From Oxalobacteraceae bacterium UBA4003 (lineage in GTDB: Bacteria > Pseudomonadota > Gammaproteobacteria > Burkholderiales > Burkholderiaceae_D), in contig DGBN01000007.1 in NCBI GenBank assembly GCA_002384815.1, positions 2,583-39,110 on the forward strand: a stretch of 36,528 nt of DNA. The letters run 5' to 3'. Positions 24,118-31,718 of this stretch are shown piece by piece; positions within the stretch are counted from its first letter, which is position 1, and every line of letters begins with the position of its first letter. The translations under genes and the position numbers were made by a program. Below the pieces are notes generated by a model. It was not told the origin of the DNA. It saw only the letters and a list, made by a program, of their open reading frames with translations, and did not search any database.

Positions 24118-25782
24118 GTGGGTGGAAATATTTTTCTGGTCGGCCTGATGGGTGCCGGCAAAACGACGGTCGGTCGTGCGCTGGCAAAAAGGCTGAACAA
24201 GCAGTTCATCGATTCCGACCACGAAATCGAGGCGCGCACCGGCGCAGCCATCCCCTTGATCTTTGAAATCGAGGGCGAAGCCAGTTTCCGGCAGCGCGAA
24301 GCGGAAGTCATTCGCGACCTGACCGCGCAACAGGACATCGTGCTCGCTACCGGCGGCGGCGTCGTCCTGAGTGCGGAAAATCGCGCCTATCTGAAGTCGC
24401 GTGGTACCGTGATTTATCTGCGTGCCAGCGTCAACAATCTTTTGCAGCGTACCAGTCACGACAAGAATCGTCCGCTGCTGCAAACCGCCGATCCTCGCAA
24501 GACACTCGAGGAATTGTCGCGTATCCGCGAGCCGCTTTACAATGAAGTCGCCGACATCGTGATCGATACCGGTCGGCCTAATGTGCAATTTCTGATGCAA
24601 TCGATACTGGCCCAGTTGGGGCCGGAACATACGCAAGGCAGTAGCGCGGTATCATTGCAACAGGATTCACTATCAAAGCACCCCATGCCACAGCTTTCCG
24701 CTTCTCATACCCTGCACGTTGATTTAGGTGCACGCAGCTATCCCATCAGCATAGGGCAGACTCTGCTCGACGACCAGACGGTAGTGGCCGCGCACATTCC
24801 GGGCGTGCGTGTCGCCGTTGTTACCAACACAGTTGTTGCTCCCTTGTATCTCGACCGTTTGACCGCCACGCTGAAAGCGGCCGGCAAGCATGTGACGCAG
24901 ATTATCTTGCCGGATGGCGAGGAAGAAAAAAACTGGGCCAGCCTGATGAAAGTGTTTGATGTCCTGCTGGCGGAGAAGTGCGACCGGAAAACCACGCTGA
25001 TTGCATTGGGCGGTGGTGTGATTGGCGATATGACAGGGTTTGCGGCAGCAGCGTATATGCGCGGCGTGCCATTTATCCAGGTGCCAACTACCTTGCTGTC
25101 GCAAGTTGATTCATCTGTCGGCGGCAAGACCGGGATCAATCATCCGCTTGGCAAGAACATGATCGGTGCGTTTTATCAGCCGCAAGCAGTGATCGCCGAT
25201 ACTTCGACCTTGAACACTTTGCCGGTGCGTGAATTGTCCGCAGGCTTGTCGGAAGTGATCAAGCATGGTGCGATCATCGATGCGCCGTTTTTCGACTGGA
25301 TAGAAGCGAATATCGCGAAACTCGTTGCAAAAGATGCAGACGCATTGGCATATGCGATCAAACGCTCGTGCGAAATCAAGGCTGATGTGGTGCGCCAGGA
25401 TGAACGCGAAGGCGGATTGCGCGCGATTTTGAATTTCGGTCACACCTTCGGCCACGCGATTGAAGCCGGCATGGGTTATGGCGTCTGGCTGCATGGCGAA
25501 GCGGTTGGTTGCGGTATGGTGATGGCAGCAGATTTGTCGCATCGCATGGGCTTCATCGATGCCGAATCAAAAGAGCGCATTGTCGCTGTCGTGAAGGCAG
25601 CAGGATTGCCGACGGTTGCGCCGGATCTGGGCATTGCGCGCTGGCTGGAGCTGATGGAAGTCGACAAGAAAAATGAAGGCGGTGCAATCAAGTTCATTCT
25701 GCTCAAGCCCTTGGGCGCATCCGTCATCATGACCGTGCCGCAAGAATTGTTGCTGCAGACATTGCATGCATGCGTCGTCTGA
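24118..25782 (+). CDS. aroKB: Shikimate kinase / 3-dehydroquinate synthase in one frame (AroK-AroB)
   Basis: A single 554-codon frame joins two shikimate-pathway enzymes. Residues 1 to about 175 are shikimate kinase: Walker A GLMGAGKTT (9-17), substrate Asp in DSDHEIE (32-38), TGGG (78-81) and the lid arginine in NRPLL. A short Ser/Gln-rich linker (about 172-188) follows. From about 190 comes 3-dehydroquinate synthase: GGGVIGDMTGFAAA, PTTLLSQVDSSVGGKTGIN, and the zinc-site segments GLSEVIKHG, NFGHTFGHAIE and LHGEA. The start is GTG 24118. An internal ATG at 24685 (M190) could start a separate 365-residue AroB, but its Shine-Dalgarno is poor. In many relatives these are two adjacent genes; fusion is inferred from the lack of any stop. 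Confidence 0.9.
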   Translation: MGGNIFLVGLMGAGKTTVGRALAKRLNKQFIDSDHEIEARTGAAIPLIFEIEGEASFRQREAEVIRDLTAQQDIVLATGGGVVLSAENRAYLKSRGTVIYLRASVNNLLQRTSHDKNRPLLQTADPRKTLEELSRIREPLYNEVADIVIDTGRPNVQFLMQSILAQLGPEHTQGSSAVSLQQDSLSKHPMPQLSASHTLHVDLGARSYPISIGQTLLDDQTVVAAHIPGVRVAVVTNTVVAPLYLDRLTATLKAAGKHVTQIILPDGEEEKNWASLMKVFDVLLAEKCDRKTTLIALGGGVIGDMTGFAAAAYMRGVPFIQVPTTLLSQVDSSVGGKTGINHPLGKNMIGAFYQPQAVIADTSTLNTLPVRELSAGLSEVIKHGAIIDAPFFDWIEANIAKLVAKDADALAYAIKRSCEIKADVVRQDEREGGLRAILNFGHTFGHAIEAGMGYGVWLHGEAVGCGMVMAADLSHRMGFIDAESKERIVAVVKAAGLPTVAPDLGIARWLELMEVDKKNEGGAIKFILLKPLGASVIMTVPQELLLQTLHACVV

Positions 25783-25824
25783 TTCACCATCCTGTGCGCG
25801 TGACTTTGCGTGCTGCCGTCTGAC

Positions 25825-26973
25825 ATGAATATCGAAATTCATCTTGCCCCGTATGCGGCGCGCTCGGAACAATCGACGGGCCGTCGCTTCTCCGAACCAT
25901 CCACTACATCGCGTACCGAATTTCAACGCGATCGCGATCGCATCATTCATTCCGCTGCGTTTCGACGGCTGGAATACAAGACCCAGGTATTCGTCAATCA
26001 TGAAGGCGATCTGTTCCGTACGCGCCTGACGCACAGTATGGAGGTGGCGCAGATCGCACGTTCCATCGCGCGCAATCTGCAATTGAATGAAGATCTGGTT
26101 GAGGCAATTTCGCTGGCGCACGATCTCGGTCACACGCCCTTCGGCCACGCGGGCCAGGACGCGTTGAATGCCTGCATGAGCGAGTACGGCGGCTTTGAAC
26201 ATAATCTGCAAAGCCTGCGTGTGGTCGATGCGCTTGAACAGCGCTACGGCGCTTTTGATGGCTTGAACCTGATGTTTGAAACGCGCGAAGGCATCCTCAA
26301 GCATTGTTCACTGGCGAATGCAAAAAAACTGGACGCAATCGGCTTGCGTTTCATCGAGAAAAAGCAGCCGACGCTGGAAGCGCAGCTGGCCAATCTGGCC
26401 GATGAAATCGCCTACAATAATCACGATATCGATGATGGCTTGCGCTCGGGTTTGCTGGCAACGTCGCAACTGGATGAAGTCGATTTCTATGCGCGACACC
26501 GGCATCAGGTCGAGTTGGTCTTTCCCGGCATTAACGGGCGGCGCGCCATCAATGAAACGATACGGCGCATGATCAATGCCTTGATTGTCGACGTGATCGA
26601 CACATCGCGGCAACGCATACAATCGGCACAAGTAAAAACGATGGGCGACGTGCGCAATGCGCCGGCGCTGATTGCATTTTCCGACAGCATGCGTGCCGAT
26701 GCCATCGTGCTCAAACGCTTCCTGCGGGAAAACCTGTACCAGCATTATCAAGTCAACCGCATGACGAGCAAGGCACGCCGTATCGTGGCGGAATTGTTCG
26801 ATGCCTTCATGCACGAACCGAATCTATTGCCGCCTGATTATCAACAAGCTGCCAGCGATACGCCACAGGCAAAGGCAATACAGGCGCGTAAGGTGGCTGA
26901 TTACATCGCCGGCATGACGGATCGCTATGCGATACGCGAGCATAAGCGTTTATTCCTCATCGACGAGATGTGA
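25825..26973 (+). CDS. dgt: dGTPase-like HD-domain deoxynucleotide triphosphohydrolase
   Basis: 382-residue HD-superfamily enzyme expected to hydrolyse dNTPs to deoxynucleosides and triphosphate. Metal ligands are H70 (RTRLTHSMEVAQ), H99/D100 (LAHDLGHTPFGHAG) and a later Asp in EIAYNNHDIDDGLRSG. The N-terminal RTEFQRDRDRIIHSAAFRRL is the family signature. ATG 25825 lies 42 bp after the aroB end and seems better than the in-frame GTG 25810. The pil-aro-dgt order is common in Burkholderiales. I cannot assign dGTP specificity from the sequence. Confidence 0.93.
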   Translation: MNIEIHLAPYAARSEQSTGRRFSEPSTTSRTEFQRDRDRIIHSAAFRRLEYKTQVFVNHEGDLFRTRLTHSMEVAQIARSIARNLQLNEDLVEAISLAHDLGHTPFGHAGQDALNACMSEYGGFEHNLQSLRVVDALEQRYGAFDGLNLMFETREGILKHCSLANAKKLDAIGLRFIEKKQPTLEAQLANLADEIAYNNHDIDDGLRSGLLATSQLDEVDFYARHRHQVELVFPGINGRRAINETIRRMINALIVDVIDTSRQRIQSAQVKTMGDVRNAPALIAFSDSMRADAIVLKRFLRENLYQHYQVNRMTSKARRIVAELFDAFMHEPNLLPPDYQQAASDTPQAKAIQARKVADYIAGMTDRYAIREHKRLFLIDEM

Positions 26974-27037
26974 GTACAAGCTGCACACTTGATCTTTGTT
27001 TGATGCGACGCAGGCCGAGGCGGGATTTGAACCGGTT

Positions 27038-28159
27038 TTAGTCAAGCTCGCGCAGCGGGTGCGCATAGGCTGGCCAGGCCGATTCAAAGAATGGCGCAAT
27101 CATTTCCCTGTTTACTTCTGCCAGCGATGCTGGCCGCCATTGCGGTGCGTGATCTTTGTCGATGGCGAGCGCACGTATTCCTTCCAGCACTTCCCCATGT
27201 TCAAAGCAGCGCCGCACCATCGTACGTTCCAGGCGCAGGCAATCTGCCAGTTCCATGTTTGCCGAACGGCGAATCTGCTCCAGCGAAACGCAAACCATCA
27301 AGGGCGAGCGCTGCAGCATGGAGTCCAGCGTTTTTTTCGCGAAGGGATCGTCGTCCTGTTCCAGGGATGTGACGATAGCTGCCACAGTGTCGTGCGAAAA
27401 ATGACGATCGATCAAAGTACGCTGTTTGGCGAGTACGCTATTTGCAGGATCGACCTGTTCCGCAAACGGCGCTGCAAATTCATCGATGGCCTGGCGGTAT
27501 TGCCGATCCGTGACTGATTCAAGCAAGGTCAACAAGGCAGGCAATTCCTTGCGCGGAACAAATACATCAGCCAGGTCGGCGTACAAGGCATCTGCGGCGC
27601 CGGCAACTTCCCCGGTCAAACCGAGATAGATGCCTATTTTCCCCGGCAGGCGCGACAGGAAATAACCGCCGCCTACATCCGGGAACAAACCGATATTCAC
27701 TTCCGGCATCGCCATCCGCGTGCGCTCGGTCACAATGCGTATCCGTGCAGCGGCACTGCTCTGCGTGATGCCCATGCCGCCGCCCATTACGATGCCATCC
27801 ATCAGTGCGATGTAGGGTTTCGGATAGTGGTGAATCAGGTGATTCAATGCATATTCTTCGGTAAAAAAATCTTCCAGCAAGGCGCTGCCACCGCTCAGCC
27901 CAGCGATGCCGACATCGTAAAAGAAACGAATGTCGCCGCCGGCACAGAATGCCTTGGGGGTACTGGAGTTGATCAGGGCGGCATGTACGTTTTCATCCGT
28001 GCGCCATGCCGACAGCGCTTGCGTCATCGTGCGGATCATGTCCAGCGAAAGAGAGTTCATGGCCTGTGGGCGATCCAGTGTCAGGCAGCCTAAACCATGG
28101 TCGAGAGTGGTACGGATATCAGCGGACATATATGCAGTTTGTTTGGTGATGTTAGGCAT
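27038..28159 (-). CDS. 3-hydroxyisobutyryl-CoA hydrolase-like enoyl-CoA hydratase family protein
   Basis: 373-residue crotonase-fold protein. The CoA-binding/oxyanion segments are KAFCAGGDIRFF (69-80) and DGIVMGGGMGITQ (121-133). The segment MPEVNIGLFPDVGGGYFLSR (151-170) contains E153 and D161, typical of the 3-hydroxyisobutyryl-CoA hydrolase branch of valine breakdown. The longer C-terminal region also fits that branch rather than the roughly 260-residue plain hydratases. I chose ATG 28159, which has AAAGAAG about 10 bp upstream; the frame extends to 28243, and ATG 28129 is another option. It is convergent with dgt and diverges from the pilE operon. Confidence 0.88.
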   Translation of the reverse strand: MPNITKQTAYMSADIRTTLDHGLGCLTLDRPQAMNSLSLDMIRTMTQALSAWRTDENVHAALINSSTPKAFCAGGDIRFFYDVGIAGLSGGSALLEDFFTEEYALNHLIHHYPKPYIALMDGIVMGGGMGITQSSAAARIRIVTERTRMAMPEVNIGLFPDVGGGYFLSRLPGKIGIYLGLTGEVAGAADALYADLADVFVPRKELPALLTLLESVTDRQYRQAIDEFAAPFAEQVDPANSVLAKQRTLIDRHFSHDTVAAIVTSLEQDDDPFAKKTLDSMLQRSPLMVCVSLEQIRRSANMELADCLRLERTMVRRCFEHGEVLEGIRALAIDKDHAPQWRPASLAEVNREMIAPFFESAWPAYAHPLRELD

Positions 28160-28289
28160 TCTAGCGGCTTCTTTGCGACAGGTATCGACATGAGGAAACC
28201 GTTGAAGGCGGGAATTGCACCGTTTATCGGATACGTCTGGCAATGCCGTTTGATTGGTTTAAATTAATGTTACTTAAAGGGAACATGCC

Positions 28290-28760
28290 ATGAAACATAT
28301 TTTTTCCTCTTCATTCAATGCGCGCAAATCGGCTGGATTTACGCTGATTGAACTCATGATTACCGTTGCCATTATCGGCATTCTGGCCGCCGTGGCAATT
28401 CCGGCATATACCGATTACGTCACGCGCGGCAAGATTCCTGAGGCAACCAGCACATTGGCGAGTATGCGCATACAGCTCGAACAGTACTACCAGGATAACC
28501 GGGACTATGGATCTGATGATGCCCACTGCGGCGTGCCGAATCCTGCAGCAGCAAATTTTGTCTATAAATGTGATTGGGGAGCGGGCGGGACAAAGCAGTC
28601 ATATACCATTACAGCCACTGGGGAGGCAGGTCGCGGGATGAGTGGCTTTACCTACACTATTGATCAGGCTGGCAATCGTAGAACGACAACGGTGCCGAAT
28701 GCTGCTTGGGGAGCGGCCCCTCTTGAATGCTGGGTCGTCAGGAAAGGCGGCGGATGTTAA
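28290..28760 (+). CDS. pilE: Type IV pilin PilE (minor-pilin-like)
   Basis: 156-residue prepilin. The class III cleavage site is KSAG/FTLIELMITVAIIGIL, with Glu at mature position 5 and a hydrophobic N-terminal helix. The leader is 16 residues, longer than the usual 6-7. Four cysteines (C80, C94, C147, C156) can form two disulfides; the C-terminal pair frames WVVRKGGG. The globular domain is small. Its end overlaps the next pilin gene by 7 bp, so it is the first gene of the minor-pilin operon. That context and its C-terminus favour a minor PilE over the major subunit, but both are possible. ATG 28290 has AAAGGGAA about 7 bp upstream. Confidence 0.9.
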   Translation: MKHIFSSSFNARKSAGFTLIELMITVAIIGILAAVAIPAYTDYVTRGKIPEATSTLASMRIQLEQYYQDNRDYGSDDAHCGVPNPAAANFVYKCDWGAGGTKQSYTITATGEAGRGMSGFTYTIDQAGNRRTTTVPNAAWGAAPLECWVVRKGGGC

Positions 28761-29359
28761 TCCTTCGCCGTCAGCAAGGCGTCAGTCTGCTTGAGCTGTT
28801 GATCGGAGTCGCGATCGTGTCGATTCTGCTTGCGGCAGGCATGCCGACATTCGGCTTGTGGGTACAAAATACGCAGGTGCGTACTGCCGCTGAATCGATC
28901 CAGAACGGTTTGCAGACCGCACGTAACGAAGCGGTACGACGCAATACAAATGTGCGCTTTAATTTGACCAGCAGCACTGGATTGGTGACGTGGCAGGTCT
29001 GCGTTATGGCGGGTGCCAATTGTGGGGATGTGATAGCACAGCGTGCGGCTGCTGAGGGTGGTGAGAATGCACGGGTTGGCATCAGCGTTAATGCGCCGCC
29101 GACACCTGTCCCGGCTACGCAATACGCTACTGCGCTTGCCGCGGGAGCCGGGTTGTCTGAAGAGGGCGGGGCGGGCGTGACGTTCAATGGCCTGGGTAGC
29201 ATACCGACCGCCATCGGGACGGATATTACTCGTATCGACATTACCAATGCGCTTGCAAATGATGCGCGCAGATTGGTAATCATTGTCGGAACCGGGGGAC
29301 TGACGCGAATGTGTGATCCCTTGCACGCATTGTCAAGTAATCCACAAGGTTGTTCTTAA
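28754..29359 (+). CDS. fimT: Minor pilin FimT/FimU (GspH-type pseudopilin)
   Basis: 201-residue prepilin with cleavage site RRQQG/VSLLELLIGVAIVSIL (Glu at mature position 5) and a GspH-like region TPTFGL-type start with QVRTAAESIQNGLQTARNEA and RRNTNVRF (about 40-80). Cysteines at VCVMAGANC and at MCD and GC near the C-terminus suggest disulfides. I chose ATG 28754, overlapping the pilE end, with AGGAAAGG about 6 bp upstream. It is expected to join the PilVWX priming complex at the pilus tip. Confidence 0.9.
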   Translation: MLILRRQQGVSLLELLIGVAIVSILLAAGMPTFGLWVQNTQVRTAAESIQNGLQTARNEAVRRNTNVRFNLTSSTGLVTWQVCVMAGANCGDVIAQRAAAEGGENARVGISVNAPPTPVPATQYATALAAGAGLSEEGGAGVTFNGLGSIPTAIGTDITRIDITNALANDARRLVIIVGTGGLTRMCDPLHALSSNPQGCS

Positions 29360-29366
29360 TACGATC

Positions 29367-29807
29367 ATGAAAACTACTACTCGCAGGCAGCGCGGATCAA
29401 TCATGCTGGAAAGCCTGATTGCGATCCTGATTTTTTCGATGGGGATTCTTGCTTTGGTTGCGTTGCTTGGTGCATCGGTCAAGGATACGACCAGCGCGAA
29501 GTACAGGACCGAGGCCAGTTTGCTTGTTAATCAGGTCATTGGCGAAATGTGGCTTGGGGACAAGACAAATGCGACCTTGGCGGCCAACTATGGTGAGACT
29601 GGGGAGGGGTATCGGGACTGGAAAGACAAAGTGGCGCAAACGCTGCCGGGCATTGCTGATGCCGTCGTAGCTCCGCCTGTGGCGGGGCAGAATCTGCCGA
29701 CCATAACGATCGACGGGGACAATATGGTAACGGTGACCGTATTCTGGCAGGCGCCGGGCGAGTCGAAGCCACACAATTATGCCGCAGTTACGCGCATTCA
29801 CGATTAG
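29367..29807 (+). CDS. pilV: Minor pilin PilV
   Basis: 146-residue prepilin. The cleavage site is RRQRG/SIMLESLIAILIFSMGILAL, with Glu at mature position 5 and a PilV-like helix. Position 1 of the mature protein is Ser rather than the common Phe or Met. The domain includes AKYRTEASLLVNQVIGEMW and ends in VTVFWQAPGESKPHNYAAVT, typical for PilV. I chose ATG 29367, 7 bp after fimT; the frame extends left to 29313 through unrelated codons. The Shine-Dalgarno is weak, so translation may be coupled to fimT. Confidence 0.88.
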   Translation: MKTTTRRQRGSIMLESLIAILIFSMGILALVALLGASVKDTTSAKYRTEASLLVNQVIGEMWLGDKTNATLAANYGETGEGYRDWKDKVAQTLPGIADAVVAPPVAGQNLPTITIDGDNMVTVTVFWQAPGESKPHNYAAVTRIHD

Positions 29808-29822
29808 CCGGGAGAGTTCGTA

Positions 29823-30959
29823 ATGCATCATTCGTTTTCAGCGTCGCGGCATCATGGTTTCAGTCTGGTTGAAATCATGGTTGGCATGGCGATCGGCTTA
29901 TTGGGTGTGTTGATTATCATGCAGGTTTCCGTCGTTTTCGAGGGGCAAAAGCGAACCACCACCACGGGTTCCGACGCACAGACTAACGCAGTAACTGCGC
30001 TCTATACCGTAGACAGGGATGTGCGCAGAGCCGGGTATGGTTTGAGTCTGCCAGGAGCCTTGGGATGCACGATACGACAGTATTACGATGGTGCCGAAAT
30101 TGAAAATTTGTCATTGGCGCCTGTTGTGATCACCTCCGGTGCAGACGGTGGGCCGGATAGCATCCGCATACTTGCCAGCTCCAAAGGTAACTGGAGTATT
30201 CCTAGCCGGATAACCGTCGATCATCCCCCACAGGCCGCAAATATTTTCCTGAATACCAATCTGGGCATAAAGGAGGGCGATTTGCTGATTGCATACGAGC
30301 CGGGTAAAACGTGCACGCTGATGCAGACGACCAAGGCACTGCCCGGCACACCGGATAGCACTGTACAAATTCATCATCAAAGCACCAGTAAATGGAATCC
30401 ACCGAACGGAAGTATCTTTCCTACAGAAGGTTACAGTGTCGGCGCAATGGTATTGAATATGGGAGCGCTGATCAATCATACCTACTCGCTGGATGCGAGC
30501 AGTAATTTGATGCTGACAGAGTTGGACAGCACCAGCAATACCGATACGGAGCGTGCCGTGGCTGCCGATATTGTGAGCCTGCAGGCCGAATACGGTTTCG
30601 ACACGCGGGCTGGTTTGCAAGATGACCCGAGGGTCGATACATGGAGCGCCACGATGATAGATGCAGACGCTAGTGGCACCGTCAACGATGCCGGCGATAT
30701 CGCCCGAGTAATCGCTGTACGCATCGCGGTAGTTGCACGCAGCCCATTGATGGAAAAGCCGAATGCCGATGGCGTATGTGATATCACGATTGCCGTAGCT
30801 GCCGGAGGGCGTTCGGCGAATACGCCGACCTGGGCTGGTGGTGCGATTGATGTCAGCAAGAATACGGATGGAACGGCCAATGCAAACTGGCAATGCTATC
30901 GCTACAAGACATTTGAGAACGTGATTCCTTTGCGGAATCTGCTTTGGGGACGGACATGA
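29823..30959 (+). CDS. pilW: Minor pilin PilW
   Basis: 378-residue prepilin, one of the large minor pilins that prime pilus assembly. The cleavage site is RHHG/FSLVEIMVGMAIGLLG (12-residue leader, Glu at mature position 5). The helix is followed by QTNAVTALYTVDRDVRRAGYGL, the typical PilW segment. Later parts (about 270-310, ARVIAVRIAVVARSPLMEKP) also fit the family. GGGAGAG lies about 7 bp before the ATG. The stop overlaps the pilX start by 4 bp. Confidence 0.93.
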   Translation: MHHSFSASRHHGFSLVEIMVGMAIGLLGVLIIMQVSVVFEGQKRTTTTGSDAQTNAVTALYTVDRDVRRAGYGLSLPGALGCTIRQYYDGAEIENLSLAPVVITSGADGGPDSIRILASSKGNWSIPSRITVDHPPQAANIFLNTNLGIKEGDLLIAYEPGKTCTLMQTTKALPGTPDSTVQIHHQSTSKWNPPNGSIFPTEGYSVGAMVLNMGALINHTYSLDASSNLMLTELDSTSNTDTERAVAADIVSLQAEYGFDTRAGLQDDPRVDTWSATMIDADASGTVNDAGDIARVIAVRIAVVARSPLMEKPNADGVCDITIAVAAGGRSANTPTWAGGAIDVSKNTDGTANANWQCYRYKTFENVIPLRNLLWGRT

Positions 30960-31645
30960 AATTGAATTCTTCTTCCGAATGCAGCATTGCTTCTCACATC
31001 ATGCCGCGCACTTTTTCCAGGGGAATTGCGCATCATCAACAGGGCGTCGTTCTTTTGATTGCCTTGATCGTTCTGGTTGCGATGACCCTCGCCGGCATAG
31101 GTTTGGTGCGTTCGGTGGACACCGGCAATATGGTCGCCGGCAACCTGGCATTCAAGCAAGGAGCAACTCTGGCTGGCGATGCGGGGACAGAGGCGGCAAT
31201 TAGCTGGTTGACACCCTTGAATGGCGACGCCGCCTTGTACGTGAATGATGCCGCCGCAGGATATTACGCAACGAGCCAGGCGACACTTGATCCAACCAAT
31301 AACCACAGCGCCGCGACGGTGCCTGCTGTCGACTGGGATGACAATAATTGCAGCGGCCTTGTGTTTTCTATATGCGTCAAGCCTGCGCCGGCAATATCGG
31401 TGGGCGACAACTCGGTTTCTTACATCATTCATCGGCTATGTCAGACCGAGACTGACCCCAATAATGTTGGAAACACTTGCGTTACTTATCAATACGGCGG
31501 TTCCACCAGCCCCAAAAGAGGCGAGCTGAAGTATGGCGACGACAAGCGGTTTGAGCCATTGCCGGGCCCTTACTATCGCATTATCTCGCGGGTAAAGGGA
31601 CCGAGAAACACGATCAGTTTTGTCGAAACGATGATCCATTTCTAG
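30956..31645 (+). CDS. pilX: Minor pilin PilX (GspK-like)
   Basis: 229-residue prepilin-like protein. The likely peptidase site is HHQQG/VVLLIALIVLVAMTLAGI. The mature position 5 is Ile, not Glu, as in PilX/GspK tip pseudopilins. The segment GNMVAGNLAFKQGATLAGDAGTEAA is characteristic of PilX. From ATG 30956 (ATGA overlap with pilW) the leader is 30 residues, unusually long; an internal ATG at 31001 would give 15 but lacks a Shine-Dalgarno. Several cysteines in the C-terminal half may form disulfides. It precedes pilY1 by 73 bp, as expected for the PilX-PilY1 pair. Confidence 0.9.
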   Translation: MKLNSSSECSIASHIMPRTFSRGIAHHQQGVVLLIALIVLVAMTLAGIGLVRSVDTGNMVAGNLAFKQGATLAGDAGTEAAISWLTPLNGDAALYVNDAAAGYYATSQATLDPTNNHSAATVPAVDWDDNNCSGLVFSICVKPAPAISVGDNSVSYIIHRLCQTETDPNNVGNTCVTYQYGGSTSPKRGELKYGDDKRFEPLPGPYYRIISRVKGPRNTISFVETMIHF

Positions 31646-31718
31646 TGCCTCCATTTTTGTGGAAGGCAGAGCGAAGTGGATTTAGATTACAAGTCGATAG
31701 CAATATCCGGAGATTAAA

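Noticed and set aside
27013..27036. tRNA T-arm-like string on the minus strand (GGTTCAAATCCCGC) between dgt and the hydratase gene
   Set aside because: Only three of five T-stem pairs form, and no acceptor, D or anticodon arms are visible; probably chance, at most a decayed fragment.
28238..28253. Sigma-54-like element (TGGCAATGCCGTTTGA) upstream of pilE
   Set aside because: The -24 half fits, but the essential GC of the -12 half is replaced by TG, so it fails the consensus.
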